The position numbers were made by a program, and so were the translations under genes. 8,344 bases of DNA from SLAN01 sp046545955. Its GTDB lineage: Bacteria; Spirochaetota; Spirochaetia; DSM-27196; SKKC01. The stretch lies in assembly GCA_046545955.1 (NCBI GenBank), contig JBKGYS010000116.1:1-8344 (forward strand). Reading direction: 5' to 3'. Shown here piece by piece: positions 1 to 6,039 of the stretch (position 1 is the stretch's first letter; each line of letters opens with the position of its first letter). Below the pieces are notes generated by a model. It ran no database searches. It saw only the letters and a program-made list of their open reading frames with translations, and was not told the origin of the DNA.

Positions 1-51
1 CGGTGCGAAATCCGGCCTCGTTCGCAGGCGACGGTGCTCGGGCATCCTTTT

Positions 52-68
52 GGTAAATAGATTTTACC
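52..68. promoter_or_regulatory. Perfect inverted repeat, possible operator upstream of the RpiR regulator
   Basis: GGTAAA (52-57) and TTTACC (63-68) are exact reverse complements separated by five bases (TAGAT). The element stands out as AT-rich in a GC-rich neighbourhood and lies about 130 bases upstream of the likely start of a regulator gene. A palindrome of this size in front of a regulator is a reasonable autoregulatory operator, but no second copy was noticed in front of the transporter genes, and the binding protein is not proven. Confidence 0.35.
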
Positions 69-108
69 GGATTTGACGTTACCTTCCGTCTGGATCGCCT
101 CAGAGGGC

Positions 109-151
109 TTAAATATGAGAAGTTGGTTAAAAAATGATTTAAAAGTTGACC
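109..151 (+). promoter_or_regulatory. AT-rich leader, possible promoter zone for the transport operon
   Basis: This stretch is rich in A and T runs and ends in TTGACC (146-151), a good match to a -35 hexamer. No convincing -10 lies at the right distance: the hexamer 17 bases on is TGGAGT (169-174), only a 3/6 match. The base composition differs sharply from the coding sequence that follows, which argues that it is leader rather than the first codons of the regulator. The exact promoter cannot be fixed by eye. Confidence 0.2.
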
Positions 152-195
152 GTGTGGTTCACTCTGTGTGGAGTGTTCGTATAGACTCCGGAGGT

Positions 196-1044
196 ATGAA
201 AGCGGACGAAAGCTGGGCAAAGCGCGTAGAGAATGCGAGTAGCACGCTTACGCGAAGCGAGGCTACGGTTCTCGATTACGTTACCGCAATGCCGGAGGAA
301 GCCGCTTTCCAGTCGCTGAAAGAACTCGCCGAGCGTACCGGTATCAGCAAGCCGAAAATTATCGATCTGTACCGTAAACTCGGTTACGAGACGTTCCGGG
401 AGTTTACCGAAGGCGTGAGAGAATTCTACTCACACCGGATTAACTCGCTGCGTGCCTCGCGTGCGACCTTTACCAGTGTCGAATCAGTCCCGGAGCTCAT
501 CGAACGGGCGATTTCCATCGATCAGGAGTCGCTGCGGCGGGTTTCCGAATGCGTTTCGTCGGACGATCTTGCATATATCGCACGGTCCATACTCAGCGCC
601 GGCACCACTCATCTGTTCGGTCCGGGCAGCGGCCGATACCCCGCGCAGTTCCTTGCCACGCGTCTGCGCAGATATCGCCTTCGTGTACACGAAATCGAGC
701 TTGATATGCAGCACCTCGCCGAGGAGCTCGTCGGTATGCGCGAAGGTGATTTGCTTCTCGTCTTTTCCTACGTTCGCGAACACGAAACCGTGCTTTCGGT
801 TATGCGTCATGCTATGAACTGCGACGCCACGGTTGTGGTGGTTTCCGATAACGTGCTGGTCGACCTCGCGACAATCGCCGACCGTACGCTGTATGTAGAA
901 CGGGGTCTTGTGGGCTTCAAGAACTCCATGGCCGTCCCAATGTCGTTTGCAAACATGGTGTTGCTTGCCGTCGAACTCATCGGAGGAGAAGCCCTGCAGC
1001 AATCGTTGAAGGACACTGAAACTATACGGGAGTCTCTGGCTTAG
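196..1044 (+). CDS. RpiR/MurR-family transcriptional regulator (HTH + SIS domain)
   Basis: This 282-residue protein has the full architecture of an RpiR regulator. An N-terminal helix-turn-helix domain spans about residues 17-80, with the recognition region around 38-63 (SLKELAERTGISKPK, then the family-typical RKLGY). A SIS sugar-phosphate-binding domain spans about 125-265, with the glycine-rich loop FGPGSG at 141-146. The family binds DNA and senses phosphosugars or related phosphorylated metabolites, so it probably controls the downstream transporter genes. I chose the ATG at 196 because the protein then has the usual family length and N-terminus and the bases before it do not look coding. 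Two in-frame alternatives exist: ATG at 115, which has a better spaced AGAGGG (102-107), and TTG at 73. The GGAGG before 196 is only one base from the ATG, which is too close to be ideal. The stop overlaps an AGGAGG sequence. The family call is secure; the ligand is unknown. Confidence 0.9.
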   Translation: MKADESWAKRVENASSTLTRSEATVLDYVTAMPEEAAFQSLKELAERTGISKPKIIDLYRKLGYETFREFTEGVREFYSHRINSLRASRATFTSVESVPELIERAISIDQESLRRVSECVSSDDLAYIARSILSAGTTHLFGPGSGRYPAQFLATRLRRYRLRVHEIELDMQHLAEELVGMREGDLLLVFSYVREHETVLSVMRHAMNCDATVVVVSDNVLVDLATIADRTLYVERGLVGFKNSMAVPMSFANMVLLAVELIGGEALQQSLKDTETIRESLA

Positions 1045-1070
1045 GAGGTCGCATGGCTCATGGGTCTCCT
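1043..1070 (+). promoter_or_regulatory. Possible hairpin hiding a Shine-Dalgarno and start codon
   Basis: AGGAG at 1043-1047 can pair with CTCCT at 1066-1070. The stem extends by two G-U pairs and one C-G pair (1048-1050 with 1063-1065) to eight pairs, with a 12-base loop. The left arm is the AGGAGG that overlaps the regulator stop codon, and the loop carries the ATG at 1053 of a possible small ORF. A ribosome finishing the regulator would melt this stem, so it could couple translation. Seen by eye only; no folding energy was computed. Confidence 0.3.
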
Positions 1071-1142
1071 TGGCTCCCCCGGTTGCGGGGGAAGAAGAAA
1101 CACTCGAAAGCACAACGCGCTTTCAGGAGGATTTCAGTATGA
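1053..1142 (+). CDS. Possible 29-codon small ORF between regulator and binding protein
   Basis: An ATG at 1053 follows AGGAGG (1043-1048) by four bases. The frame stays open for 29 codons, and its TGA (1140-1142) overlaps the ATG (1139-1141) of the solute-binding protein in the classic ATGA coupling arrangement. The predicted peptide begins MAHGSPWLPRLRG and is strongly basic, with a KKK run in the middle and an arginine pair near the end. It resembles no family I know. The peptide may matter less than the act of translating it, which would carry ribosomes through the two hairpins in this leader and onto the binding-protein start. Against it, the binding protein has its own good ribosome binding site, the codons are not distinctive, and a 29-codon open frame can occur by chance. 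Confidence 0.25.
   Translation: MAHGSPWLPRLRGKKKHSKAQRAFRRISV
1075..1092 (+). promoter_or_regulatory. GC-rich hairpin in the leader of the binding-protein gene
   Basis: TCCCCCG (1075-1081) pairs exactly with CGGGGGA (1086-1092), giving a 7-bp stem with a 4-base GTTG loop. No run of T follows, so it is unlikely to be an intrinsic terminator. It may act as an RNA-processing or 5' stabilising structure for the binding-protein message, or as part of a coupled leader with the hairpin at 1043-1070. Confidence 0.4.
1125..1130 (+). promoter_or_regulatory. Strong ribosome binding site that fixes the binding-protein start
   Basis: A consensus AGGAGG lies eight bases before the ATG at 1139. It decides in favour of that start over in-frame codons further upstream (the frame is open back to 1070), because the protein from 1139 opens directly with a signal peptide. 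Confidence 0.8.
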
Positions 1143-2443
1143 TACATAGGGTTCTGGTTGCACTTGGACTTGTTCTCGTGCTTCCGGTCTCAATGGCGTT
1201 TTCAGAAGGTCAGCAGGAACAGTCCGAGGAAGTAAACTTGGAAGTATACTATCCGGTCGCAGTCGACGCTCCGGTGAGCGACATGCTCGAGGAATGGGGC
1301 GAAGAGTTCGAGGAGGAAAATCCCGGGGTGACCGTCGAGCCGGTGTTTTCCGGTGACTATTCAGACACCTTTGCCGCACTCCAGACAACGATCGATGGTG
1401 GCGGCGAGCCTCCGGCTCTTTCGGTTCTTCTGAGCACCGATCTCTACGACCTGATCAATGGAGGGTATATCGCACCGGTCGACGACTTTCTCGACGAAGT
1501 TGACAATCCCGACGAATACCTCGACGACTTTCTTCCGGCGTATCTGGAGAATTCCGAGTTCGATGATAAGATCTGGAGCATTCCGTTCCAGCGCAGTGCC
1601 GTCGTTCTGTATTACAATGCGGATCTGTTCGATGAGCACGGATTCGATGAGCCACAAAGCTGGGAAGAGCTCGGAGAAATCGCTTCCGAATTAACCGAGC
1701 GTGACGACGGCGAGGTTACCCGCTGGGGCATAGATTGGCCCTCCGACTGGCCGTACTGGACCTTCCAGCCGCTTCCCATCGGCGCCGGACAGAATATTGT
1801 CGGCGAAGACAGCTATGAAGTCAGCTTTGATGAGCCCGAAGTGATCGATGCGGTTCAGTTCTATCGGGATCTCGCTCACGACTACGAGGCGATGCCTACC
1901 GGCGTGCAGGCAAGCTGGGGCAACGCCCCGACGGACTTTGCATCGGGCGAAGTGGCTATGACTGTCCACTCGAGCGCGAGCCTCAGTAGTATTGTCCGTG
2001 ACGCGGATTTCGAAGTCGGCGTTATGCCTATTCCCGGCAGAGAAGAAGGAACGTTCGCGAGCGTCCCGGGAGGTGGTAACTTCTACATAATGGACGACGT
2101 AAGCGATGCGAAGAAGCGCGCTGCCATGCAGTTCATAGCATTCCTCACCGAGCCGGAACGCGTCGCGGAGTTCAGCGCTGAGACCGGCTATATTCCGCAT
2201 CGTGAGGCCGCCTACGATACCGAACGTTTTCAGGACTACCTCGAAGAGGTACCGCAGATGGCCGAGATGCGCGACATTCTCGACTATGCCGAGGCCGAAC
2301 TGGCCGTACAAAACCTTGGTGAGGTTCGCGATATTTTCCACGACTACATTCAGCAGGCATACAATGGTGACTTAGGTCCCGAAGAGGCTATGTCGCGCGC
2401 GCAAGAAGACGCTGACGAGGCGATGGAGCCGTTTATTCCGTAA
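1139..2443 (+). CDS. Extracellular solute-binding protein, family 1 (ABC sugar-type transporter)
   Basis: The 434-residue precursor is the periplasmic receptor that captures substrate and delivers it to the two permeases encoded downstream. Residues 1-20 form a signal peptide (positively charged start, hydrophobic core, VSMA before the likely cut). There is no cysteine for lipid attachment, so it is probably a free periplasmic protein. Family features include NLEVYYPV at 33-40, SIPFQRSAVVLYYNADLF at 147-164, a receptor-type PGGGNFYIM at 310-318, and FLTEPE...TGYIPHREAAYD at 335-360. These resemble UgpB-type binding proteins, from memory and not by alignment, so the substrate could be a glycerol-phosphate compound, a sugar or an oligosaccharide. 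The mature protein is extremely acidic (about 95 Asp+Glu to 17 Lys+Arg), as in salt-adapted organisms. The start has a consensus ribosome binding site. The family is certain; the substrate is not known. Confidence 0.93.
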   Translation: MIHRVLVALGLVLVLPVSMAFSEGQQEQSEEVNLEVYYPVAVDAPVSDMLEEWGEEFEEENPGVTVEPVFSGDYSDTFAALQTTIDGGGEPPALSVLLSTDLYDLINGGYIAPVDDFLDEVDNPDEYLDDFLPAYLENSEFDDKIWSIPFQRSAVVLYYNADLFDEHGFDEPQSWEELGEIASELTERDDGEVTRWGIDWPSDWPYWTFQPLPIGAGQNIVGEDSYEVSFDEPEVIDAVQFYRDLAHDYEAMPTGVQASWGNAPTDFASGEVAMTVHSSASLSSIVRDADFEVGVMPIPGREEGTFASVPGGGNFYIMDDVSDAKKRAAMQFIAFLTEPERVAEFSAETGYIPHREAAYDTERFQDYLEEVPQMAEMRDILDYAEAELAVQNLGEVRDIFHDYIQQAYNGDLGPEEAMSRAQEDADEAMEPFIP

Positions 2444-2449
2444 TTCCAT

Positions 2450-2480
2450 AGGAGGGAGCGCGCCGCTCCCTCCTCATTTT
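2450..2480 (+). terminator. Strong hairpin with short T-run after the binding-protein gene (partial terminator or stabiliser)
   Basis: AGGAGGGAGCG (2450-2460) is an exact inverted repeat of CGCTCCCTCCT (2464-2474), giving an 11-bp stem around a 3-base CGC loop. TTTT follows at 2477-2480. It starts six bases after the binding-protein stop, and the permease genes continue on the same strand. In such operons a hairpin here usually lets only part of transcription proceed and protects the upstream message from exonucleases, giving more binding protein than permease. The short T-run fits a leaky rather than a full terminator. Confidence 0.7.
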
Positions 2481-2501
2481 CCCCTAAGGACATGGTGTCT
2501 T

Positions 2502-3443
2502 ATGAGTGAACGCGTCTCGAACGCTTTAACTGCGAAAAAAACGGTGCGCGGTCGTGGTCCCCGCGATGCGCTGCTGCTGCCGTATCTTCTCATCGCGCCC
2601 GCGCTGGCGTTTATCCTGACTTTCACCGTCTGGCCTACTATTCGGGCGGTATGGCAGAGCTTGCATCGACAGAGACTTAACATTGCGCATATGCGGGACC
2701 CGGAGTTTATCGGACTGCAGAACTACGCGCAGCTACTCGGCGATGCAGAGTTCCTCTCGGTGCTGCAAAATACGGCGATTTATGTCGGTGTTACCGTGCC
2801 TGTCAGTGTTTTTCTCGGGCTTATGTTCGCGCAGATGCTGACTCGCGAACGACCTGGAATCGGTTTTTTCCGCCTTGCGATTTTCTATCCTGCCGTGTTG
2901 CCGATGGTCTCTATCGCCACCATCTGGCTTTTCCTGTACTCGCCGCTGTACGGCCTGTTCATGCAGGCGATACGATCCGTCGGATTCCCCGGGCCGAATC
3001 ACTGGACCTCATCCCCGCAGTTCGCGTTGCCGGCGGTGATTCTTGTCTTTCTTTTCAAGCAATCCGGTTTCTACATGATTTTTTATCTCGCGGGATTACA
3101 GAGCATTCCAGGGCATCTTTACGAGGCGGCGCGGCTCGAAGGCGCCGGCCCGTTGCGAATCCTGCTGTCCATAACGCTGCCTTTGTTGCGACGGACTACC
3201 GTGTTTGTCACTACGATCGCGGTGATCGGGTCGTTTCAGATGATCGATCACATTTTCGTTCTAACCGAGGGAGGACCGAGCAACGCCAGCAGGGTAATGC
3301 TCTACTATATCTGGCAACAGCGTTTTAGCTATATGAACGTCGGTAAGGCGCAAACGCTCACCGTCGTCCTTATCGTAATGCTTCTCGCGTTTACGATCTC
3401 CAACGTGGTTATCTCCGAACGGAGGGCTGTTGATTATGAATAA
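2502..3443 (+). CDS. ABC transporter permease, CUT1 carbohydrate type (MalF/UgpA-like)
   Basis: This 313-residue inner-membrane protein is the first of two permease subunits that form the channel for the substrate brought by the binding protein. About six hydrophobic segments are visible, near 24-46, 88-112, 121-146, 174-198, 229-254 and 285-305. The cytoplasmic EAA loop, which docks the ATPase, is intact at 208-227 (EAARLEGAG... ending ITLP). The N-terminal LLLPYLLIAPALAF (24-37), FIGLQNYAQL (69-78) and VLTEGGPSNASRVMLYYI (253-270) are hallmarks of the first CUT1 permease. The closest remembered relatives are UgpA-like. AAGGA (2486-2490) precedes the ATG by 11 bases, slightly far, which would fit lower expression than the binding protein. 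It overlaps the next gene by eight bases, so the two are probably translationally coupled. Confidence 0.93.
   Translation: MSERVSNALTAKKTVRGRGPRDALLLPYLLIAPALAFILTFTVWPTIRAVWQSLHRQRLNIAHMRDPEFIGLQNYAQLLGDAEFLSVLQNTAIYVGVTVPVSVFLGLMFAQMLTRERPGIGFFRLAIFYPAVLPMVSIATIWLFLYSPLYGLFMQAIRSVGFPGPNHWTSSPQFALPAVILVFLFKQSGFYMIFYLAGLQSIPGHLYEAARLEGAGPLRILLSITLPLLRRTTVFVTTIAVIGSFQMIDHIFVLTEGGPSNASRVMLYYIWQQRFSYMNVGKAQTLTVVLIVMLLAFTISNVVISERRAVDYE
3421..3426 (+). promoter_or_regulatory. Ribosome binding site inside the end of the first permease gene
   Basis: GGAGGG lies nine bases before the ATG at 3436, within the last codons of the upstream permease. It favours the ATG at 3436 over the in-frame TTG at 3430, which would add only two residues and has only three bases of spacing. 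Confidence 0.7.
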
Positions 3444-4281
3444 GGTGAGACGCCCGCTCAGGTCGTACGTACCCGAAGCAATTCTTTACGCGATTCTCAT
3501 TACCGTGGCCGTCGTGTGGGTCATACCGATTCTCTGGGCTTTTGTGGCGTCGACAAGGCCGGTCGGTGAGCCCATTTCGCGTGGGGACGTTTGGTTCGGT
3601 TCGGCGCTTTCGATTAACAGCTACATCCGCGTGTTCGAACTCGCGCCGTTTCTCCGGTACTTCTACAATACGATCCGGCTCGTGCTTATGATCTTCGGGG
3701 TGCAGGCGATAACCGCCACGCTTGCCGCCTTCGCCTTCGCTCACTTCCGGTTTCCGGCAAAGAACATTCTGTTCTTTCTGGTCCTGACTCAACTGCTCAT
3801 TCCTACGACTGCGCTTCTCGTCCCGAACTTTGAGACCATCCGCGTTTTGCAGCTCTACGATACCGTCCTTGGAATAGGCCTTCCGTTCTTCGGAACCGCC
3901 TTCGGTACGTTTCTCATGCGGCAGGCGTTTCTCGGCATACCGAAGTCCATTGTAGATGCCGGCATTATCGACGGATGCAGATGGTATCAGCTGCTGCGCC
4001 ACGTATATCTGCCGCCGTCGATACCGACCCTTATCGCTTTCGGCATCGCTACAACGAGCTGGCATTGGAACGAGTTCCTGTGGCCGCTGATTATTACTAA
4101 CTCATCGAGAGCACGGCCGCTGACCGCCGGCCTGGTTCGGTTCACGCAGCTCGGAGAAATCGGAGCGCAATGGTCGCTCCTTTCGGCCGCCACGATGGTC
4201 GTAGCGTTTCCGCTTCTGCTCGCGTTTCTGATATTCCAGCGGCAGTTTATCGAAACGTTCATACACACGGGAATCAAGTAA
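3436..4281 (+). CDS. ABC transporter permease, CUT1 carbohydrate type (MalG/UgpE-like)
   Basis: This 281-residue protein is the second permease subunit and the partner of the one encoded directly upstream. It has the usual MalG-type layout: a first membrane span at about 14-38, FYNTIRLVLMIFGVQAITATLAAFAFAHFRF spread over 76-106, the segment TFLMRQAFLGIP at 158-169, and a C-terminal span at about 248-268. The EAA docking loop lies at 173-193 but is degenerate. Where relatives have EAA-R-IDG, this protein has D174-A175-G176 followed by IIDG, with the terminal YLP retained. The conserved glycine (G180) is present. The coding region overlaps the first permease by eight bases and has a good internal ribosome binding site, so both are surely made from one mRNA. 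No ATPase gene follows. Confidence 0.93.
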   Translation: MNKVRRPLRSYVPEAILYAILITVAVVWVIPILWAFVASTRPVGEPISRGDVWFGSALSINSYIRVFELAPFLRYFYNTIRLVLMIFGVQAITATLAAFAFAHFRFPAKNILFFLVLTQLLIPTTALLVPNFETIRVLQLYDTVLGIGLPFFGTAFGTFLMRQAFLGIPKSIVDAGIIDGCRWYQLLRHVYLPPSIPTLIAFGIATTSWHWNEFLWPLIITNSSRARPLTAGLVRFTQLGEIGAQWSLLSAATMVVAFPLLLAFLIFQRQFIETFIHTGIK

Positions 4282-4306
4282 CGGCCGACGCGAAACGGGC
4301 ACGGGA

Positions 4307-4316
4307 ATCACGTGAT
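4307..4316. promoter_or_regulatory. Palindrome in the gap between permease and P-loop genes
   Basis: ATCACGTGAT is a perfect 10-base palindrome. Skipping one mismatched pair, it continues to GG (4304-4305) on the left and CC (4318-4319) on the right. It sits in the 101-base gap between the second permease and the P-loop gene. It could be an operator for separate control of the P-loop gene, but no clear promoter was found around it and a 10-base palindrome can occur by chance. Confidence 0.25.
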
Positions 4317-4382
4317 ACCGCCGCAACGAGACGGGCAAAACATCAGCATAAACAATACCAAGACGAGTTAGGGAAGCGACAT

Positions 4383-5162
4383 ATGGTACACACAAAGGTC
4401 TTTGACGCGGTAATACTCATTGGGCGGCCGGCGGCCGGAAAAAGCGAAGTAATAGACTATTTGAAGAATACCGCCGCCGAGGATAGGGCAGAACGGTTTC
4501 ACATCGGCGCATTCGAAGAGGTCGATGATTTTCCCATGATCTGGTCGTGGTTCGAGGAGGATGCGATTCTCGCAAAGCACGGCCACGAGCGACTTCATAC
4601 CGACGCCGACGGGTATTTCCTCGATAATTTCTTCTGGCATGTGCTCGTAGAGCGAGTGGAACAGGAGTACTGGAAAGTGCGTGACGAACGCGAAAGACCC
4701 GACGGTCCTACGGTAATACTCGAGTTCTCCCGCGGTAGCGAGCACGGCGGTTACCGGGAAGCCTTCGCGCATCTCTCGGCCGACCTTCTGCGCCGGGCTG
4801 CGATTATGTATATCGATGTTCCCTACGAGGAGTCGCTTCGCAAGAACCGCCGTCGGTTCAACCCGCAGAAGCCGCACAGCATACTCGAGCACGCGCTTCC
4901 GGATGAAAAGCTGAGTTCCATGTACGGTACGGTCGACTGGGAAGATGTCGTCTCGTCTCAGGGCACCGTCTGGTCCGGCTACGGTGTCAACGGAGGGCCG
5001 GCGGGAACGCTTCGCCTTGGCGACGTCGATGTGCCTTTCGCGGTATTCCCCAATGCCGACGACGTGACCACACCCGGTGGTGATCCGCTCGGTTGCCGAC
5101 TGGAGACAACGCTCTCGCAGTTGTGGGCGGTGCGTTCGAGCACGTACGCCTATTCACAGTAG
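4383..5162 (+). CDS. P-loop NTPase of unknown function, kinase-like
   Basis: This 259-residue protein has no transmembrane segment or signal and is probably cytoplasmic. A Walker A motif GRPAAGKS at 14-21 follows a hydrophobic strand (AVILI, 9-13), the standard N-terminus of small P-loop kinases. A second strand ending in acidic and basic residues (TVILEFSRG, 110-118) could be the Walker B or substrate strand. IMYIDVPYEESLRKNRRRF (141-159) resembles the last strand plus arginine-rich lid of nucleoside, gluconate or zeta-toxin-like kinases. The C-terminal 70 residues (GTVWSGYGVNGGPAG and beyond) match nothing I recognise. I chose the ATG at 4383, preceded by AGGGA (4370-4374) at eight bases; the open frame extends further upstream over the permease gene but without family features there. 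Lying after a transporter operon on the same strand, it might phosphorylate the imported substrate. That role is inference only. Confidence 0.8.
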   Translation: MVHTKVFDAVILIGRPAAGKSEVIDYLKNTAAEDRAERFHIGAFEEVDDFPMIWSWFEEDAILAKHGHERLHTDADGYFLDNFFWHVLVERVEQEYWKVRDERERPDGPTVILEFSRGSEHGGYREAFAHLSADLLRRAAIMYIDVPYEESLRKNRRRFNPQKPHSILEHALPDEKLSSMYGTVDWEDVVSSQGTVWSGYGVNGGPAGTLRLGDVDVPFAVFPNADDVTTPGGDPLGCRLETTLSQLWAVRSSTYAYSQ

Positions 5163-5187
5163 CAAGCCGACCGCGACGGAGCATCCG

Positions 5188-5271
5188 ATGGCAGACCTTG
5201 AAATTGCGCTCGACGAACTGCCGGTTTCGATCCGGCTCCGGACGCGCCACGCGATAATCGTCTCTCCGTAG
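5188..5271 (+). CDS. Possible 27-residue small ORF, unknown
   Basis: The ATG at 5188 follows GGAG (5178-5181) by six bases and the frame runs 27 codons to a TAG. The peptide begins MADLEIALDELPVSIRL. It has no recognisable motif and no neighbour that suggests a role. It occupies most of the 148-base gap between the P-loop gene and the SIMPL gene. A frame of this length can occur by chance in GC-rich DNA, so support rests only on the ribosome binding site. Confidence 0.18.
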   Translation: MADLEIALDELPVSIRLRTRHAIIVSP

Positions 5272-5292
5272 CGGGTGGGATGCACGCGATCG

Positions 5293-5301
5293 TGTTACAA
5301 T
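5293..5301 (+). promoter_or_regulatory. Extended -10 promoter motif just before the SIMPL gene
   Basis: TGTTACAAT combines the TG of an extended -10 element (5293-5294) with TACAAT (5296-5301), a 5/6 match to TATAAT. No -35 hexamer is visible 16-18 bases upstream, as is common for extended -10 promoters. Transcription would start near 5308, a few bases before the ATG at 5311. Confidence 0.45.
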
Positions 5302-5310
5302 CCGGGTATT

Positions 5311-6033
5311 ATGATGAATCGCAACGCGCTTTTCGGCGTCGTCGGTGCGCTTCCGGCGCTAGTACTGTTTGCAGTCTCGACACCATCTGCCTATGCTCTT
5401 GATTCTTCCGAACAGCGGCACATAGAAGTCAGCGGGGAAGCCAGTATGAGCGTCGAACCGGATATGGCGACCGTCGTGTTCGCGGTGGTCAGCTCGGGCG
5501 AGGACGCGAACGAGGTCCGAGAAGAGAACGAACAGCGCTCTGGAAGCGCCCTCGATACCGTGCGTGCGCTCGGTATTGTCGAATCGCGGATACGCATGCA
5601 GTCGCTTCGTCTGCGCCCGATTCGCGAATGGGACAGCGATTCGCGTGAATATCAGGATCGCGGATACGAAGCGGTTCGGGAAGTGCGGGTTGAAGTGCAC
5701 GATCTTGAAGTGCTTGCTGACTTGGTTGCAGCGGTTTTTGAGGAGGGCGCGAATCGTCTCGACCGGGTGAGTTACGATCTGCGCGACCGCTCACAGGCGG
5801 CCGACGAGGCGCTGCGGGCCGCGGTCGAAGATGCCGAACGGAAGGCGAATACGATTGCATCCGCGCTCGGTGTCCAGGTCGGCCGGGTTCATTCGATTGG
5901 CGAACAAAGCTTTTCGTTCCCTCGGCCCATGCTTCGCACCGCGGAACTCGAGTCGGCATCCGGCGATTCGCAGGCCTACGCGCCCGGAGAAATCGAGATA
6001 TCCGCCGGTGTTACGGCCGTTTTCGAGCTTTAG
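5311..6033 (+). CDS. SIMPL-domain (DUF541, YggE-like) secreted protein
   Basis: This 240-residue precursor has a signal peptide of about 29 residues with a Type I cleavage site at AYA (27-29), so the mature protein is periplasmic or surface-exposed. The rest is a SIMPL domain: it opens with IEVSGEASMSVEPDMATVVFAV, continues through a helix with the pattern of alternating acidic and small residues, and ends with the family-typical EIEISAGVTAVFEL. Bacterial relatives such as YggE are linked to oxidative-stress defence and form oligomers, but their molecular function is not settled. The ATG codons at 5311 and 5314 are both possible. Neither has a Shine-Dalgarno, while an extended -10 motif ends nine bases before 5311, so the mRNA may be leaderless. 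It converges on the Uup gene with six bases between the two stop codons. Confidence 0.88.
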   Translation: MMNRNALFGVVGALPALVLFAVSTPSAYALDSSEQRHIEVSGEASMSVEPDMATVVFAVVSSGEDANEVREENEQRSGSALDTVRALGIVESRIRMQSLRLRPIREWDSDSREYQDRGYEAVREVRVEVHDLEVLADLVAAVFEEGANRLDRVSYDLRDRSQAADEALRAAVEDAERKANTIASALGVQVGRVHSIGEQSFSFPRPMLRTAELESASGDSQAYAPGEIEISAGVTAVFEL

Positions 6034-6039
6034 GAGCTG

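Noticed and set aside
73..195. Upstream extension of the regulator from TTG at 73 or ATG at 115
   Set aside because: The extra residues match no RpiR N-terminus and the stretch has leader-like AT-rich composition, although the AGAGGG before 115 keeps that start possible.
1006..1028. TTGAAG and TATACG as a promoter at the end of the regulator gene
   Set aside because: The spacer is only 11 bases, too short for a normal sigma factor.
1075..1092. Hairpin read as a transcription terminator after the regulator
   Set aside because: No T-run follows, and the next gene starts about 46 bases later on the same strand.
484..1113. 209-codon minus-strand open frame opposite the RpiR gene
   Set aside because: It lies wholly opposite a gene with clear family motifs, and its translation has no recognisable domain or ribosome binding site.
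1691..2341. 216-codon minus-strand open frame opposite the solute-binding protein
   Set aside because: It mirrors the coding strand of a well-supported gene and shows no motif.
3409..4065. 218-codon minus-strand open frame opposite the second permease
   Set aside because: Its highly charged, low-complexity translation is what the antisense of a hydrophobic membrane protein gives.
4170..4382. Upstream extension of the P-loop protein over the end of the permease gene
   Set aside because: It overlaps conserved permease sequence in another frame, and the Walker A motif lies at the normal distance from the ATG at 4383.
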